From the NCBI RefSeq assembly GCF_963169125.1, contig NC_084802.1, positions 39,268,607-39,332,606 of the forward strand: a DNA stretch of 64,000 nt, in the 5' to 3' direction. A model generated the notes under the pieces. The model made no database searches and was not told the DNA's origin. It saw nothing but the letters and a program-made list of their open reading frames with translations. Made by a program: the position numbers and the translations under genes. Positions 36,721-49,039 of this stretch are shown one piece after another (position 1 is the stretch's first letter; each line of letters begins with the position of its first letter). This DNA is from Humulus lupulus (taxonomy: Eukaryota; Streptophyta; Magnoliopsida; Rosales; Cannabaceae).

Positions 36721-37078
36721 TCACTTCAAGTCAAGTATGGATCCCTTTGTGACTTTCCCACTAGCTTACCTCCTAGGATTGTCTCGTGATGAGTAACCCT
36801 AGCATAACCAAATAATAATGAAACACCCCACACATACCACATATATGCCAAATATACCCGAAATGGACAAAATATGAAAATTGCCCAATTAAACAGAAAT
36901 GGGCCCACATGCATATTTAATACACCTAAACATGCATATCTATTCATATTATAATATAGCTCACATATTCACATAATGATAAACATAAATATCACATAAT
37001 CATATAATTCCAAGATTTGTCATCCTGGCTTCCCTTAATCAAGGCCCTAAACCTTATTAAGAAATTTTGGACGTTACA
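36721..37078 (-). repeat. Gypsy-C 5' LTR remnant
   Basis: This aligns with about 33680-34050 of the other LTR (shared CAAGTATGGATCCC and CCTCCTAGGAT). Only the outer 358 bp survive. Confidence 0.85.
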
Positions 37079-37083
37079 AAAAG

Positions 37084-37360
37084 TATTCACCGCCCCTATC
37101 ACTTATAACCCTTTAATTTTCTTTTCCAATTGATTTTCAACTTCGGCTTTATAGATTTTAAACATGCTAAAGGCCTCATCCTTATTATAAATCAAGTACA
37201 CATGTTAATTTTTAACAATCATCAATAAATGTAATAAAATGATGTCCACCTCTAGTAATTATTCCATTCAATTCACATAAATCATTATGTATCAAATCTA
37301 ACAAGCTAGTTTCTCTTTCAACACTTGGATAAGGTTTCTTTACCATATTAGATTTAATAT
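37084..37360 (-). pseudogene. Copia-A integrase fragment
   Basis: This short piece of Copia-A lies between Gypsy-C and Copia-B. By position it should be part of the integrase core. Minus-strand coding resemblance is weak and interrupted by stops, so the call rests mainly on the nesting order. Confidence 0.6.
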
Positions 37361-37365
37361 ATAAT

Positions 37366-37842
37366 TGTTGGGGAAAATACGCAACTGTTCCTATGAATCA
37401 GATTCATGGGAATGAAAAATAAGAGCAGGAATAACACACACACATGCACAAATTTGATAACCAAGTTAGGCAAGGTTCTCTGTATTTAAATCTACTGCAA
37501 TACTTTTATTAGAAAGATAAAAATTACACAAAGTATTTACAACACATTTTACTCACAACCCACACCCCAAATACACCCAAGAATTTTTCTCACAAAAATT
37601 ATCTCAAAAGCTTTAAACAAAGCTTTTTTTTTTTTTTTTTGGGATATATCAAAATGAAACCTATGTGGGTTTATATAGGCTTTGGAAGAAATAAAATGGG
37701 TAGTAAAATTTATCCAATTGTTATATTCCTCCCATTGATACTTACTAAATTTAGGCATCCTATATTTTAACTAATAAATGATGGTTTCTATTTGATAAAG
37801 AATGATAACCATTAACTAATAGTTAATTCCATTTCTTTAACA
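37366..37842 (-). repeat. Copia-B 3' LTR
   Basis: 477 bp, similar to 41869-42361. It contains a run of about 20 T near 37623-37642 where the partner has CTTTATTTGTTTT. Confidence 0.92.
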
Positions 37843-37916
37843 AACTCCCATTTGAAGACTGATTTCAATCTGTCTTCATACTTCACTATATGCAGTAGAG
37901 TTTTCCGGTCTTGTTA

Positions 37917-39017
37917 TTATTGCAGGCCAATTGAAGTTGAACAAAACCTCAAATTGTCTATCGTCATCGTCTTTTTCAACATATCCGCCGAATTCTTAAT
38001 TCCTTGGATCTTCTCCAGTATTAACACTTCATCTTCCATTAAAGATCTGATGAAATGATAATGAAGTCGAGTATGCTTTGTTCTAGAGTGAAATTCTGAA
38101 TTTTTTACCAAGTGTATCACACTCTGACTATCATTGTACAAAATATAATTCTCCTGCTTGAATCCTAACTCAGTTAACAAACCTTGAAGCCATATCATCT
38201 TTTTATTGGCTTCTATCACTGCTACATACTCAGCCTTCGTAATGGATATAGCTACAATCTTCTATAATTGTGACATCCAACTAACAGCTATAATTCCAAT
38301 AGTGAATATATAACTAGTGGTACTTTTCCAGATATCAACTTCACCTCTGAAGTCTGTGTCTTCATAACCTTGTACTTTTAATTCACCATTACCAAAGTAC
38401 AAACACTTTCCTGTGGTGCCTTGTAGATACCTCAAAATCCACTTCACTACTTCCCAATGAGCTTTTCCAAGATTTGACATAAACTTGCTACGAACTCTGA
38501 CTGCATGTCCAATATCTGGTCTTGTGCAAACCATCGCGTACATCAATCTCCCAATGGCTGAGGCATATGGAACCTTACCCATGTAATTTCTTTCTTCCTC
38601 CGTCTGAGGAGACTGGTCCTTGGATAAGTGAAAGTGACTTGCTAAGGGTGTGTTGACTGGTTTAGCATCACTCATGTTGAATCTTTGCAAAACACGATTG
38701 ATGTACTCTGATTGAGATAATTGCAATGTTCTTCTATGCTTATCTCTTCTGATTTGCATTCCAAGAATCTTCTTTGCTAGACCCAAGTCCTTCATGTCAA
38801 ACTCATTTTACAATTGCTGCTTCAACTGTCTAATATCATTTATATATGGGCATGCTACTAACATGTCATCAACATAAAGTAGTAAAATGATATAACTGAA
38901 CCTATTTCTTTTGAAGTAGAAATAGTGATTGACATTGCACTTCTGGAAACCTTCCTTATGCATGAAGCTGACAAACTTTTTATACCACTGTCTTGGGGCT
39001 TGTTTCAGGCCATACAA
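37917..39017 (-). pseudogene. Copia-B reverse transcriptase and RNase H
   Basis: Positions 38808-39017 read MYGLKQAPRQWYKKF and the active site LLLYVDDMLV. Positions 38262-38795 continue RT into RNase H (MKDLGLAKKILGMQI, YASAIGRLMYAMVCTRPDI, YEDTDFRGEVD). Positions 37917-38219 read the RNase H end (EANKKMIWLQGLL, YNDSQSVIHLVKNSEFHSR). Three frames broken by stops. RNase H keeps Asp residues in DTDF and NDSQS. Confidence 0.9.
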
Positions 39018-40757
39018 ACTCTTATTAAGTTTTCACGCCATGTTCTCCTTCCCATTTTCTAAGAAACCTTCTAGCTGATGCATGTATATCTCCTCATCCA
39101 AGTCTCTGTGAAGAAATGCAGTCTTCACGTCTAACTGTTCAAGATGAAGATCTTCAATGGAAACAATACTCAACATTGATCTGATAGTATTATGCTTCAC
39201 AATAGGAGCAAAAATCTCAGTGTAGTCAACTCCTTCCTTCTGCTAGAATCCTTTGACAACTAGTCGAGCTTTGTATCTCTTAGAACCATCATGTTCCTTT
39301 TTCACTTGATAAACCCATTTTTTGTGAAGTACCTTCTTCCCTACGAGCAACTCAGCTAGTTCCCATGTCTTGTTTGAAATCAGAGAATGCATCTCGTCTG
39401 TCATGGAAAGCTCCTACTTGCTTGCATCACTATCCTGACAAGCTTCTTCATAGCATTCTGGCTCCCCTCCATCAGTCAACAATAGATAATTCATGTATAT
39501 CCTGTTAGGCACATGTGGTCGAGAAGACCTTCTCAAAGCGAGAGCTGGAGTATGGGGTTGTGGTGTGTCAGATTGTTGCACACTACCTTGTTTAGTGAGT
39601 TCTTCTAATTAAGGGTTTGTTGTAATGGGCTCTGTCATTAGACTATCTAGGACATCATCTGTATATGCAAATATCGACCCACTCTTCTCTGAGTTGCTGC
39701 GTCAATTTTATGCATGTCCTTATACATCACTCTTTCATTGAATATCACATCTCTACTGTGGACCACCTTCTTGTTTTCATTATCCCAAATGCAGTAACCA
39801 AACTCATCTTCTCCATAACCGAAGAAAGTGCATTTCTTAGATTTAGGATCAAGCTTATTTATGCCTTAATCACTAATATTCGCATATGATACACAACTGA
39901 AAACCTTTAGATGTGATAACTTTATCTCTTTTCCATTCCATACCTCCTCTGGTATTCTATGCTCTAATGGAACCAATGGGCCTTAGTTGACTAAATAAGT
40001 TGCTGTGTTGACTGCTTTTGCCCAAAACTACTTCGGTAGACCTGATTGTATACGAATGCTTCGAGCTCTTTCTGTCAACGTTCAGTTCATATGCTCAGCT
40101 ACACCATTATGTTGTGGTGTACGTGGCACGATTCTCTCCATTTTGATTCCGTGCTCATAACAAAACTACTTGAATATGGTGTCTTCATATTCATCACCAT
40201 TGTCGGTTCTGAGCCTTTTTATCTTTAAACCTGTCTCATTTTCAACCACAGCTTTCCATCTTTTGAAAGCCTCAAACACTTCTGACTTATGTTTTAGAAA
40301 GTGAACCCATACCTTCCTAGAGTGACCATCGATAAAAGTCACTAAGTAATGTTTTCCACCAATGGATGAAGTAGTCGTTGGTCCCCAAACATCAGAGTGA
40401 ATAAGCTCTAACCTTTCCTTCTTTCGGGTTCTACCACTTGTCTAAAAGTTGACCATTTTCTGCTTTCCAAGTATGCAATCTACACACATGTCCATCTCAG
40501 CTGACTGTAGACCTGGAAGTTTCCCTTTAGAATGCATTACTTTCGTCCCCTTCTGACTCATGTGGCCGAGTCTGCGATGCCACTAATTGGCACTTTCATT
40601 TTCTATTGCAACTGTAATTGAACAACATGACCCTGATGTCATGTAAAGAGTACCATCTTTTTCCCATGAGAAATTGTCATTGCACCCTTCGAAATCTTCC
40701 TATTATCACCATGGAAGTTCGTAATGTAGCTTTCACTAGCTAACTGTCCTACAAAGA
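39018..40757 (-). pseudogene. Copia-B integrase and RT start (heavily broken)
   Basis: By position between protease (ending 40758) and RT (39017) this should hold integrase. The minus strand has short integrase-like stretches but no open frame over 60 codons. Open frames on the plus strand here (39665-39889, 40046-40228) are chance. Confidence 0.7.
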
Positions 40758-41788
40758 TCAAGTTTTTCTCAGGTCAGGAATATGCCGTACATCTTTTAGC
40801 TCCCATATCAACCCATTCAACTTAATCTTCACTGCTCCTTTACCGACGGTATCGCATGGTTGATCATCACCAAGATATACCTTACCAAGGTTTCCCGTGA
40901 TGTAATTCTCAAAGAATTCTTTCTTCGAAGTAGCATGGAATGATGCTCCAGAGTCTAACACCCAAGACTTTTCCTTGCTCTCCAAAGAGCATATCAACGC
41001 ATCATCTCTTTCAGAAGTGGAAGTGACATTTCCTTCTGCCTTTTCCTCCTGATTCTTTGGTGCATTCTTGCACTGATTTTTGCAGTGACCTGTCTTCCCA
41101 CAATTCCAACACTCGATAGTCTTTGATTTCTGGAAATTATTGGGAATCTTGGATCTGGATCTCCTATACTTTCACTTGCCTCGATCGTTTGATCCACCAT
41201 GTTCATTAACTTTGGTTGAATTTCTTCCTCTTCTCTGAGAACCAGTTCACGAACATCATCAAATTTTAACTTATTACTTCCCGACGAGCTACTCATAATC
41301 ATGACAGTAGCATTACAACATTTTGGTAGAGAAGACAAAAGTATAAATGCTCGTACTTCTTCATCAAATTCAATTCCAATCGAACTTAATTGGGATGTGA
41401 TTGTATTGAGTTCGTTGAGATTTTGAGCCATAGATGCGCCTTTAGTCATCCGCAAATTGAATAACCGCCTCATCAAACTAACTTTGTTAGAGGCTGATGG
41501 CTTCTCATACATACTTCAGAGAGATGCCATAAGACCCGCCGTGGTCTTTTCCTTTGCTATGTTGAAAGCAACATTGCGAGATAACATTAATCGAATAATT
41601 ATGAGGGCTTGTCTGTCAAGAAGATTCCAATCTTCATCTTTCATACCCTCTTGCTTCTTTTCTGAGAGAGGTTGATAAAGCTTTTTCTGGCACAAATAAT
41701 CTTCAATCTGCATTTTCCAGAACCCGAAATCCGCACCTTCGAACTTCTCGAGTTTCACCTTTCCTTCGTCTGCAGCTATTGCACCCAC
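40758..41788 (-). pseudogene. Copia-B gag and protease
   Basis: The likely start is at 41788 (MGAIAADEGKVKLEKFEGAD, then FGFWKMQIEDYL). Gag continues at 41512-40994 (MRRLFNLRM, NLNELNTITSQLSSIGIEF). The zinc knuckle (CGKTGHCKNQC) sits near 41100 in a shifted frame. Protease at 40997-40758 reads WVLDSGASFHAT with an intact DSG loop. Stop near 41516 and a frameshift around the zinc knuckle. Confidence 0.9.
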
Positions 41789-41868
41789 TCAATCTGCCAT
41801 CCTCTGGATTGTTTCTAACTATTCAAATACAAGATATGATAGACTTTCTACCAAGCTTTGATACCAGT

Positions 41869-42361
41869 TGTTGGAGAAAATATGCAACTATTCATATGAA
41901 TCAGATTAATGGGAATGAAAAATAAGAGCAGGAATAACACACACACATGCACAAATTTGATAACCAAGTTTGGCAAGGTTCTCTGTATCTAAATCTGCTA
42001 CAAAACTTTTATTAGAAAGATAAAAATTACACAAAGTCTTTACAACACTTATTACTCACAGCCCACAGCCCAAATACATCCAAGAATTTTTCTCACAAAA
42101 ATACTCTAAAAAATCTTCTCTCTCAAAAGCTTTAAACTAAGCTTTTCTTTATTTGTTTTGGGATATATCAAAATGAAACCTATGTGGGTTTATATAGGCT
42201 TTGGAAGAAATAAAATGGGTGGTAAAATTTAGCCAATGGTTATATACCTCCCATTGATACTTGCTAAATTTAGGCATCCTATATTTTAACTAATAAAGGA
42301 TGGTTTCTATTTGATAAAGAATGATAACCATTAACTAATGGTTAATTCCATTTCTTTAACA
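41869..42361 (-). repeat. Copia-B 5' LTR
   Basis: 493 bp starting TGTTGGAGAAAATATGC on the plus strand and ending TTTCTTTAACA. It is followed by TSD ATAAT. Confidence 0.92.
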
Positions 42362-42366
42362 ATAAT

Positions 42367-43825
42367 TCACATTTATCATGCTCAACATTACTGCATACAA
42401 TTAAACTACATTTGATTACTCTTTTAATTGCACTATATCCTATATGAGCAAGTCTATTATGTCACAAAGAAATAGAATCAAAGCCAAACATATAAGAGGA
42501 AGAGAGCATGCATTGTTATCAAAACATGAGTCTTTGTTACAAAATTGATCAAATTTTTATCATAAACATAACCTTTCCCCCACAAAGTAATTCTTCTTGG
42601 ATAAAATTAGCTTGCCAGTCTCAAACACCGCATCTTGATGCCCGGTTTGCTCAATAAGTGCACACCACAAGAATCCTAATCATATTTGGAACATACAACA
42701 CATTGGTCAAAAAGAAATTTCTTTCCGAATGGCCATCCTTTGACTCTTCAAATGTTTTGAATATCTTCCTATCATAAATTACATGAATGGTGGCACAAGT
42801 GTCATACCACCATCCTTGCACTTTGCCTTGGATGGCATTCGCCTCACTCAAGGTTGCAACCAACTCCTCTTCGGTTGTGTTGACCTTGGATCCATGGTTG
42901 CGGGACTTTCAGAACTTGCATTCTCTAGCCATGTGGCCACTCTTGCCACAAACAAAATAAGGGCCTTTATCACTTTTGAATTGCCATTCATTGTTCTTAG
43001 AGGCTTGATGAGTGTCCTTCTTCCATTGGGGTTTCTTGTGGGCCTTCCCTTTGGATTAAGAGGGTTTCTCTATTGTGTTAGCCTTGGATGGCCCAACATT
43101 GGACTCTTCCATACACTGGTCTCTAGAACGAGACTCCTCTTCAATCCTTAGGCTCTTTAGGATCTCCTCCAAAGATATCTCTTTATTCTTACAGAGAATC
43201 TTCTCTCTATAGCTCCTCCAAAATGGAGGCAACTTGGCTATGATCCCACCCACAATGAAGGTTTATGACAATGTTATCTTAAGAGTAGATAACTTATTCA
43301 CAATAACTTGTAACTCATGTACTTGTGGGAGTAATGGTTTTCCACCAAAGAATTTAAATTTCATGTATTGAGACATGAGGAATTTCTTGGTACCTTCTTC
43401 TTCGGTTTTGTACTTCTTCTCAAGTGCATCACATATCTCCTTTTTTGATGTTGTATTGGTGTAAAGATCATTGAGACAATCCCAGAGGACATTGAGTATG
43501 TGGCCTCTACATATAGGCTCATCTTCTTCCATCTTCTTCCTTTCCTTAATCCCTTCTTGAGTATCATCATCCTTTGGAGCATCCAATGTATTCAAATTTT
43601 TGTCAAGGATGTAGTAAACCTTCAATGTTGTGAGAAGAAAATTGATCTTGTCTTGCCAACGAACAAAGTTTGAGCTATCAAATCGATCTAGTCTCACTAG
43701 ATCTTGAGACGTGAACTTGAGGGCTGAGATTGGGGAGCTTTCTTCCATAGCCTTGGTAAATAGATAATCCTTAGAGATAGACAAACTTTGATACAAACTT
43801 AGGTTTGGGGTTAGATATTTTTTAA
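42367..43825 (-). pseudogene. Copia-A gag and protease
   Basis: The likely gag start is the minus-strand ATG at 43748 (MEESSPISALKFTSQDLVRL), in one frame with later pieces. Gag core runs to 43263, then stops at 43263 and 43056. A CCHC knuckle CGKSGHMAREC is coded at about 42950-42918. Protease follows at 42863-42651 with DTCATIH where DTG/DSG is expected, so the catalytic loop Gly is Cys. A weak primer-site-like TTGTATCAAAG lies at 43796-43786. It is cut at 42362 by Copia-B. Confidence 0.85.
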
Positions 43826-44696
43826 TGTTGGAATTTGAGGCTATAAACCAAGCTTTGTAAAATATAGCCCAAAGAATCAAATGATGATAATCTATACTCT
43901 AATGGAAGAATAATACAAAGATCATAAGACAAATAAAATTGGTAGAATTGACCTTTGGTATTAAAGAACCTTGATGCATAAAATGACAAGTCTATGATTT
44001 TATGTGAATCACAAAATGTAACAAAGGCTTGACACAAATGAATATTTGTTGACTAAAAATCTTTAGTCCTAGCCTCTTCCTTGAGATTGTTTGAAGCTAC
44101 TACAATGGAATGAGATTGGGATTCATAAGCCTTGAATCTTCATGCAAGTCAAGCTTCCTTGATGAAGATCTTGGAGAAAAATAGTTACTTGAAAGCTAGA
44201 GAGAGAAAGAGAATGAGAGGATTTTAGAGAGAGAGAGAGAAAGAGAGAAAGGTGAGTGGTCAATCCACCAATTAACTCAAATGACCCTTTTAAATAGTAT
44301 AGAACCTTCATTAGATTCAACCAATAAGATTAGAGCATTTTTATTTGAATTTTGGAGTAAAAAACATGTCAATGTAAGGTCCTGTATGGACCGCCTAGGT
44401 GATGCGTAGCCTATGTAGTCCTTCATGGGACCAGCGACACGTCACCTCCCAAAGGTGACGCAATGCAGGTCCCACTGAATCGGCACCCCAAAACTTGCCC
44501 CAAAACATCTCCAAATCCCTTAAAACGTTTTGGCTACTCTTATATACTCGAAAGAAACACTTTGGACCCAAAAAGATGATTTAAATATGCCTATACCAAA
44601 AGTCAACTCTCAGATGTTGACTTTAGTGAAACCGTTATGGTTTTTGTACCTCTTCATGTCTAACTAATTTCACTATGTATTTAACCAATCATAACA
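43826..44696 (-). repeat. Copia-A 5' LTR
   Basis: 871 bp, uninterrupted. It shows what the left LTR looked like before the Tekay-like LTR landed in it: here ATCATAAG runs directly into ACAAATAAAA. Confidence 0.92.
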
Positions 44697-45418
44697 AAAC
44701 CCGCTTGCAATTTTTTTTCAAGGCAAGCGTATAAATACTACTTTTTGCAAGACTGTTTACACAGTACTGGAAATGATTGTGGATCGCGTACTAGCTCATA
44801 ACAGTCTTCAATGTTCCTTTGTCTTTGTATATTTGAGACAAAGCAATCTCTTGGTGATAGTTTTTGGTGATGAATAAACCATCATCAATGTCAATCACTT
44901 CCTCTTTATTATTTATGTTTCTTTCATCTATCATTTCTCTAATCTTCTTGGAGACCAGTTTTGTATAATCAATAAAGTCTGCAACCTCTTCAGCAGTACA
45001 ATCAACAACTGGTTCATCATCTGAATTTGATGTTGCTTCTTCTGTTTATGCAACTTCATTATATAGCTTATTATGTGTTGATGTATTCCTAGTTGACAAA
45101 AAAGATTGCTGCATTGAGTTGATTTCAGTTGTGAGACACAGTGGGTATATTGTGTGATTCATTTCCTTTTTCTTCAACTCTATGTAGAACATTAGTTGCA
45201 AATCATCAACTATTTTCAAAGGAGGGTATCCACCTTTAACTTGATACTATCTTGTCTATAGAGTTGATTCAGATTGCAACTTCAATTGATTGCATACCAA
45301 TCAGGTTGTTGTCATTGCATTTAGCTGGAATTAGTAGAATACATACATCAAAGTTGATATAATTTTTGTTTTGATCCCATTGCCCATTGTGCTGGAGTAT
45401 AAATATAAGGCTATCCAT
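44697..45418 (-). pseudogene. MULE transposase, N-terminal part
   Basis: The likely start is the minus-strand ATG at 45418 (MDSLIFILQHNGQWDQNKNY). After interruptions the frame reads an acidic linker (NSDDEPVVDCTAEEV). Then comes QIYKDKGTLKTVMS and a Cys-containing stretch ending NCK, the N-terminal zinc-type region that precedes the catalytic core in MuDR-like transposases. It stops at 44697, where Copia-A was inserted; the sequence continues at 1440 in the same direction. Several stops are present. Confidence 0.78.
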
Positions 45419-45424
45419 TTCCTG

Positions 45425-46800
45425 AAACCAAGAAAAACCTTATAAGCAACATATAAGCAAGTTATTCTGCAACCCTTAAAGTGACACTTTCAACTCTAAA
45501 GCAACCTTATATAGCAACTTGTTAAGAAAAACTTAAAACTTTAAAACAACCCTATGTAAAAATATAAAAAACATATCAAGCAACACTTAAAAACTATTTA
45601 AGAAATCCTTGATCAACCCTTAAGCAACTAGTAAGCAATCTATTCAACAACCCACAATCTTTATTATTAGCATATACAACAACATTTACAACTACTTAAG
45701 TAACTTATGCAGGAACCCACCATCTTTATTATAACCTAATTATTAGCAACCCTTAAAGAAACTCATAATCCTCATAAACAACATATAAAGAAACCATTAA
45801 GCAACCTATTCAGCAACTACCAATCATTATAAGCAACATATACAATAAACTTTACTATTAATTTAGCAACCCAGAAGCAACCTAACCAACATACAAAGAA
45901 AATCTTAAGCAAACTCTTTAGCAACATTTACAACCTCTTAAGCAACTAGTAAGCAACATATTCAACAACCCACAACATTTATTATCAACATATACAACAA
46001 CTTTTACACTACCTAAGAAACTATAAAGTAACTTATTCAGCAACCCTTAAAGTAACACTTTCAACTATAGCACGACCTTATACAACAACATGTTAAGAAA
46101 ACCTTGAAATTTTAAAGCAACCCTATATAAAAAATATAAGCAACATATCAAGCAACACTTAAAAACTATTTAAGCAACCCTTGATCATCCCTTAAGCAAC
46201 ATATTCAACAACTCACAATCATTATAAGCAACACAAACAATAACTTAAGCAACTTTAAAGCAACCTATGCAGCAACCCACCATCTTTATTACTTAATTAT
46301 TAGCAACCCTTCAAGAAACTCATAATCTCCATTAGCAGTATATAAATAAACCCTTAAGCAACCTATTTAACAACTATCAATCATTATAAGCAACATATAA
46401 AACAAACTTTACTATTACTTTAGCAACCCATAAACAACCTAAGCAATATATAAAGAAACTCTTAAGCAACCTCTTCAACAACATTTACAAGCCCTTAAGA
46501 AACTAGTAAATAACCTTATTTGTAAACCATAACCTTTATTATCAACATATACAACAATATGTACAACTACTTAAGCAACCTATGTAGTAACCCACCATCT
46601 TATTTATAACCTAATTATTAGCAACCCTAAACTCATAAGCAACATATAAAGAAACCCTTAAGCAATCTATTCAGCAACTACCAATCATTCTAAGCAACAT
46701 ATATAAAAAAAAAATAAAAAAAAACTTCACTATTACTTAAGAAACATATACATCAACCTATTAAGTGAAACCCTTGAAACACCCAACACAAAAACAAAGC
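45425..46800. repeat. AGCAAC-based repeat array
   Basis: Dozens of short AAGCAAC/CCTTAAGCAAC/CATATAAAG words. There is also a longer period: GCAACCCTTAAAGT(G/A)ACACTTTC occurs near 45465 and again near 46035, about 570 bp apart. A CCCACCATCTTTATTA block occurs near 45717, 46277 and 46591. Strongly purine/pyrimidine biased. It lies just upstream of the MULE start codon and is not coding. Confidence 0.85.
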
Positions 46801-47780
46801 AACAAAAGTAATAACATAGCAAATTAAGCTACCAATTGATCTAAGGAAAGTATAAAATTAGATTTACCTCATTTCAAGCACTCCACCTTAAATCCCAGGA
46901 ACTTGGCAATTGCTTGTTGTCCCACCCTCTTCCAATTTCTTGTTTTAATAATATTATTGTAGCAACATAAGCATTTAGAACAACCCATTCAGATTCAATG
47001 ATATAAACCAATTGTTTTGTTTTTGAATTTTTTTTTCAAAATCCACATTTCAATGGTTAGTGATAGAATAATAATCCAATGTGCATCTGTTTTGAAATAA
47101 ATTATATGATATTCAATTAAATTAGTTGATTAAAATCATATTTATAAGTGAATTGAATTTTAAGCTTAGAACTTACCTGAAAGTTGCAGAGATTTGAGTG
47201 GTTGGGTACGATTTTGAAGTCAAAATTCAATAGGAATTCAACCTAATTGCATATTTTTCTGAGATTAGAATGATTGGTTCCTCAAAATATTTGCAGAAGT
47301 TGATTCACTTTTGATATTTGATATGAGATTTTGCTTAATTTTTGAATTTTCAATATGAACTTGTTTGATATGGTGATTTGGATTTGACGAGAGTAGAATT
47401 CTAATTTCTTTTCGAAGGCTAGTAGCTACGACAATGGATGTCGCCAAAGCTGGTAGAGAAGATAAGATGAGATCGTGTAGATGGGAGAGGTGGAGATCGT
47501 GTAGAAGGGTGAGTGGGAGACCAAATATGACTTGAAAACCGTATTTTTTAAATAAAATCTTAAATTTATATATTTATAAATGACATATTTAGATACCATA
47601 TTTTTGCATATCTTTACAATTATATGCATATAATATAAAATAATTACAAAAATCACCTACAAAATTTTATTTAGAAAAATGCCTCGCCACATCATTAAAA
47701 AGTATCTGATTCTAAAAATAATATACCTGAATTGGAAATATTCCCGAAATCCTTAATTTTTCGTTTTTTTTTTTTTGTCT
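46801..47780. other. AT-rich region upstream of the MULE, no clear gene
   Basis: No coding region is supported. Minus-strand donor-like sequences CAG/GTAAGTTC near 47176 and GAG/GTAAATC near 46867 could belong to 5' untranslated exons of the MULE gene, but this is speculative. Small open frames at 47265-47656 have no recognisable domain. Confidence 0.4.
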
Positions 47781-48212
47781 TCAAAAGTAACATTTTGGTT
47801 ACTTATGATGGAGATAAGTTACCAATTAATCACTTTTTTTATTAAAATTTTTATTTTTAGATCATATTATTTAAGTACCTTTTGGTTACCTCCAAAACTT
47901 ATTTGTAGACATCTTAATATATCAATCAGTTATTTTTAGGTAATATTATTGTATCTTATTATTTCAGATACATTTTGGTAACCTTCAGGTTTATTTCAAA
48001 AACTAATGAGTTGTCATATAGTATAATAAGTTATAGTATAGTTTATTAATAAAAATTAATTTAGTATACTACACGTTAACTTTTAATAAACTTTTTTAGT
48101 CACTCATGTAATTTGCATGTCTTATTATTTAAGATACTTTTACATTACCTTCAAATCTATTTTAGAAACTAATTAGTCATCATATAGTATACAAAGTTAC
48201 TCTAATTCTAAG

Positions 48213-49039
48213 TGTTGACGCTGTTTTTCGTCAACTTAAAATGTAGAGCAATTAAACAATAGGAACTATGGCATAGATGAATAATATGGTAGAACAACAA
48301 GAATTTTACGTGGTTCAGCAGTTAACACTGCCTAGTCCACGAGTCTATTTTCTTAAGACTTGGAGTTTTCTAGAAATCCTTCAGAGATAAATTCTCCACA
48401 GTTTCTCCCAAGATATCAGAAGATCGGTCCCTTACAAATGTTTATGAACTCTCTATTTATGGAGAGTTCTCAGAGTTCATTCCCACATATTTTGGGAAGA
48501 TACTTCTGCTTATTAATTAAAATAATGATATTAAATACTGTAACTCCTATATACAAGGAAATATCCCCTGAAGACCAGGAAACGGGTAACAAACTTGTTA
48601 ATATCCCTTTAATGTTGGGATGTTACAACAACAAATATCTCTAAACGTACGGAATGCATTACATCAGATGACTCATCAAATCTTCAAGGTCAGCAACCAA
48701 CATCATGTCAGTCAAGGTTTACGGATAAGTTACGAACTAGCCGCCTTATTCCAAGACCAACTCGGAGCAGATAGACACCATCGAGGCTGTTACATTTCGA
48801 GCTTGTACTCTTTAAGCTCGGGCTACTTTATCCGAAGACACCCGACAACAGATATATCCCGATGCCATGTTCTTTCGAGCTTAGAAAGAATTTTGAGGTT
48901 ACATGTCTTCGAGGTTGCCGTCTTGCTTCGAGGGTTTGACATCTGGACCACGAACATGCATTTTATATATCTCAAGCTCACACTTGACGAGTCCAACTTT
49001 CGAGGTCACAATCTCAGGTCTCGAAATCTGGGTGTAACA
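48213..49039 (-). repeat. Tat-B 3' LTR
   Basis: 827 bp, TGTTGACG to GGTGTAACA on the plus strand. Just outside, minus strand GAGGGGGCAAAA (49051-49040) is the polypurine tract. Open frames 48360-49066 recur in the other LTR and are not genes. Confidence 0.93.

Larger units (their letters stand above)
31520..37078 (-). mobile_element. Gypsy-C: decayed Tekay-like chromovirus retrotransposon
   Basis: Perfect TSD AAAAG (31515-31519 and 37079-37083). On the minus strand the right end starts TGTAACGTCC. The left LTR (3' LTR) is 31520 to about 34050. The right LTR (5' LTR) is reduced to about 358 bp (36721-37078), so the rest of that LTR, the primer site and the gag start have been deleted. Internal sequence on the minus strand is chromovirus pol in many small broken frames. 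Confidence 0.88.
37366..42361 (-). mobile_element. Copia-B: Ty1/Copia retrotransposon (TNT1/Tork-like)
   Basis: A 5.0-kb element with perfect TSD ATAAT (37361-37365 and 42362-42366). LTRs are 37366-37842 and 41869-42361. The primer site next to the right LTR is TGGTATCAAAGCTTGG on the minus strand (41866-41851). Polypurine AAATGGGAGTT precedes the left LTR. The gag, protease, integrase, RT, RNase H order on the minus strand fits Copia. The gag and protease wording resembles the TNT1/Tork group (judged from memory). All genes contain stops or frameshifts. Confidence 0.92.
1441..44696 (-). mobile_element. Copia-A: Ty1/Copia LTR retrotransposon carrying five nested insertions
   Basis: This element inserted into the MULE transposase gene. 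Its LTRs are 1441-1543 plus 16094-16803 (left, 3' LTR) and 43826-44696 (right, 5' LTR). Both open TGTT(G/T)GAATTTGAGGC on the plus strand and close ATCATAACA. Its own sequence totals about 6 kb: 1441-1543, 16094-18123, 28255-28666, 30628-31519, 37084-37365 and 42367-44696. Read on the minus strand from the right, the order is gag, protease, integrase, reverse transcriptase, RNase H, which is the Copia order. All coding parts have stops. The 5-bp flanks (ACATC and AAACC) do not form a clear TSD; age is the likely reason. Confidence 0.88.

Noticed and set aside
1436..44701. TSD of Copia-A
   Set aside because: Flanks ACATC and AAACC agree at three of five bases only; not counted as a TSD.
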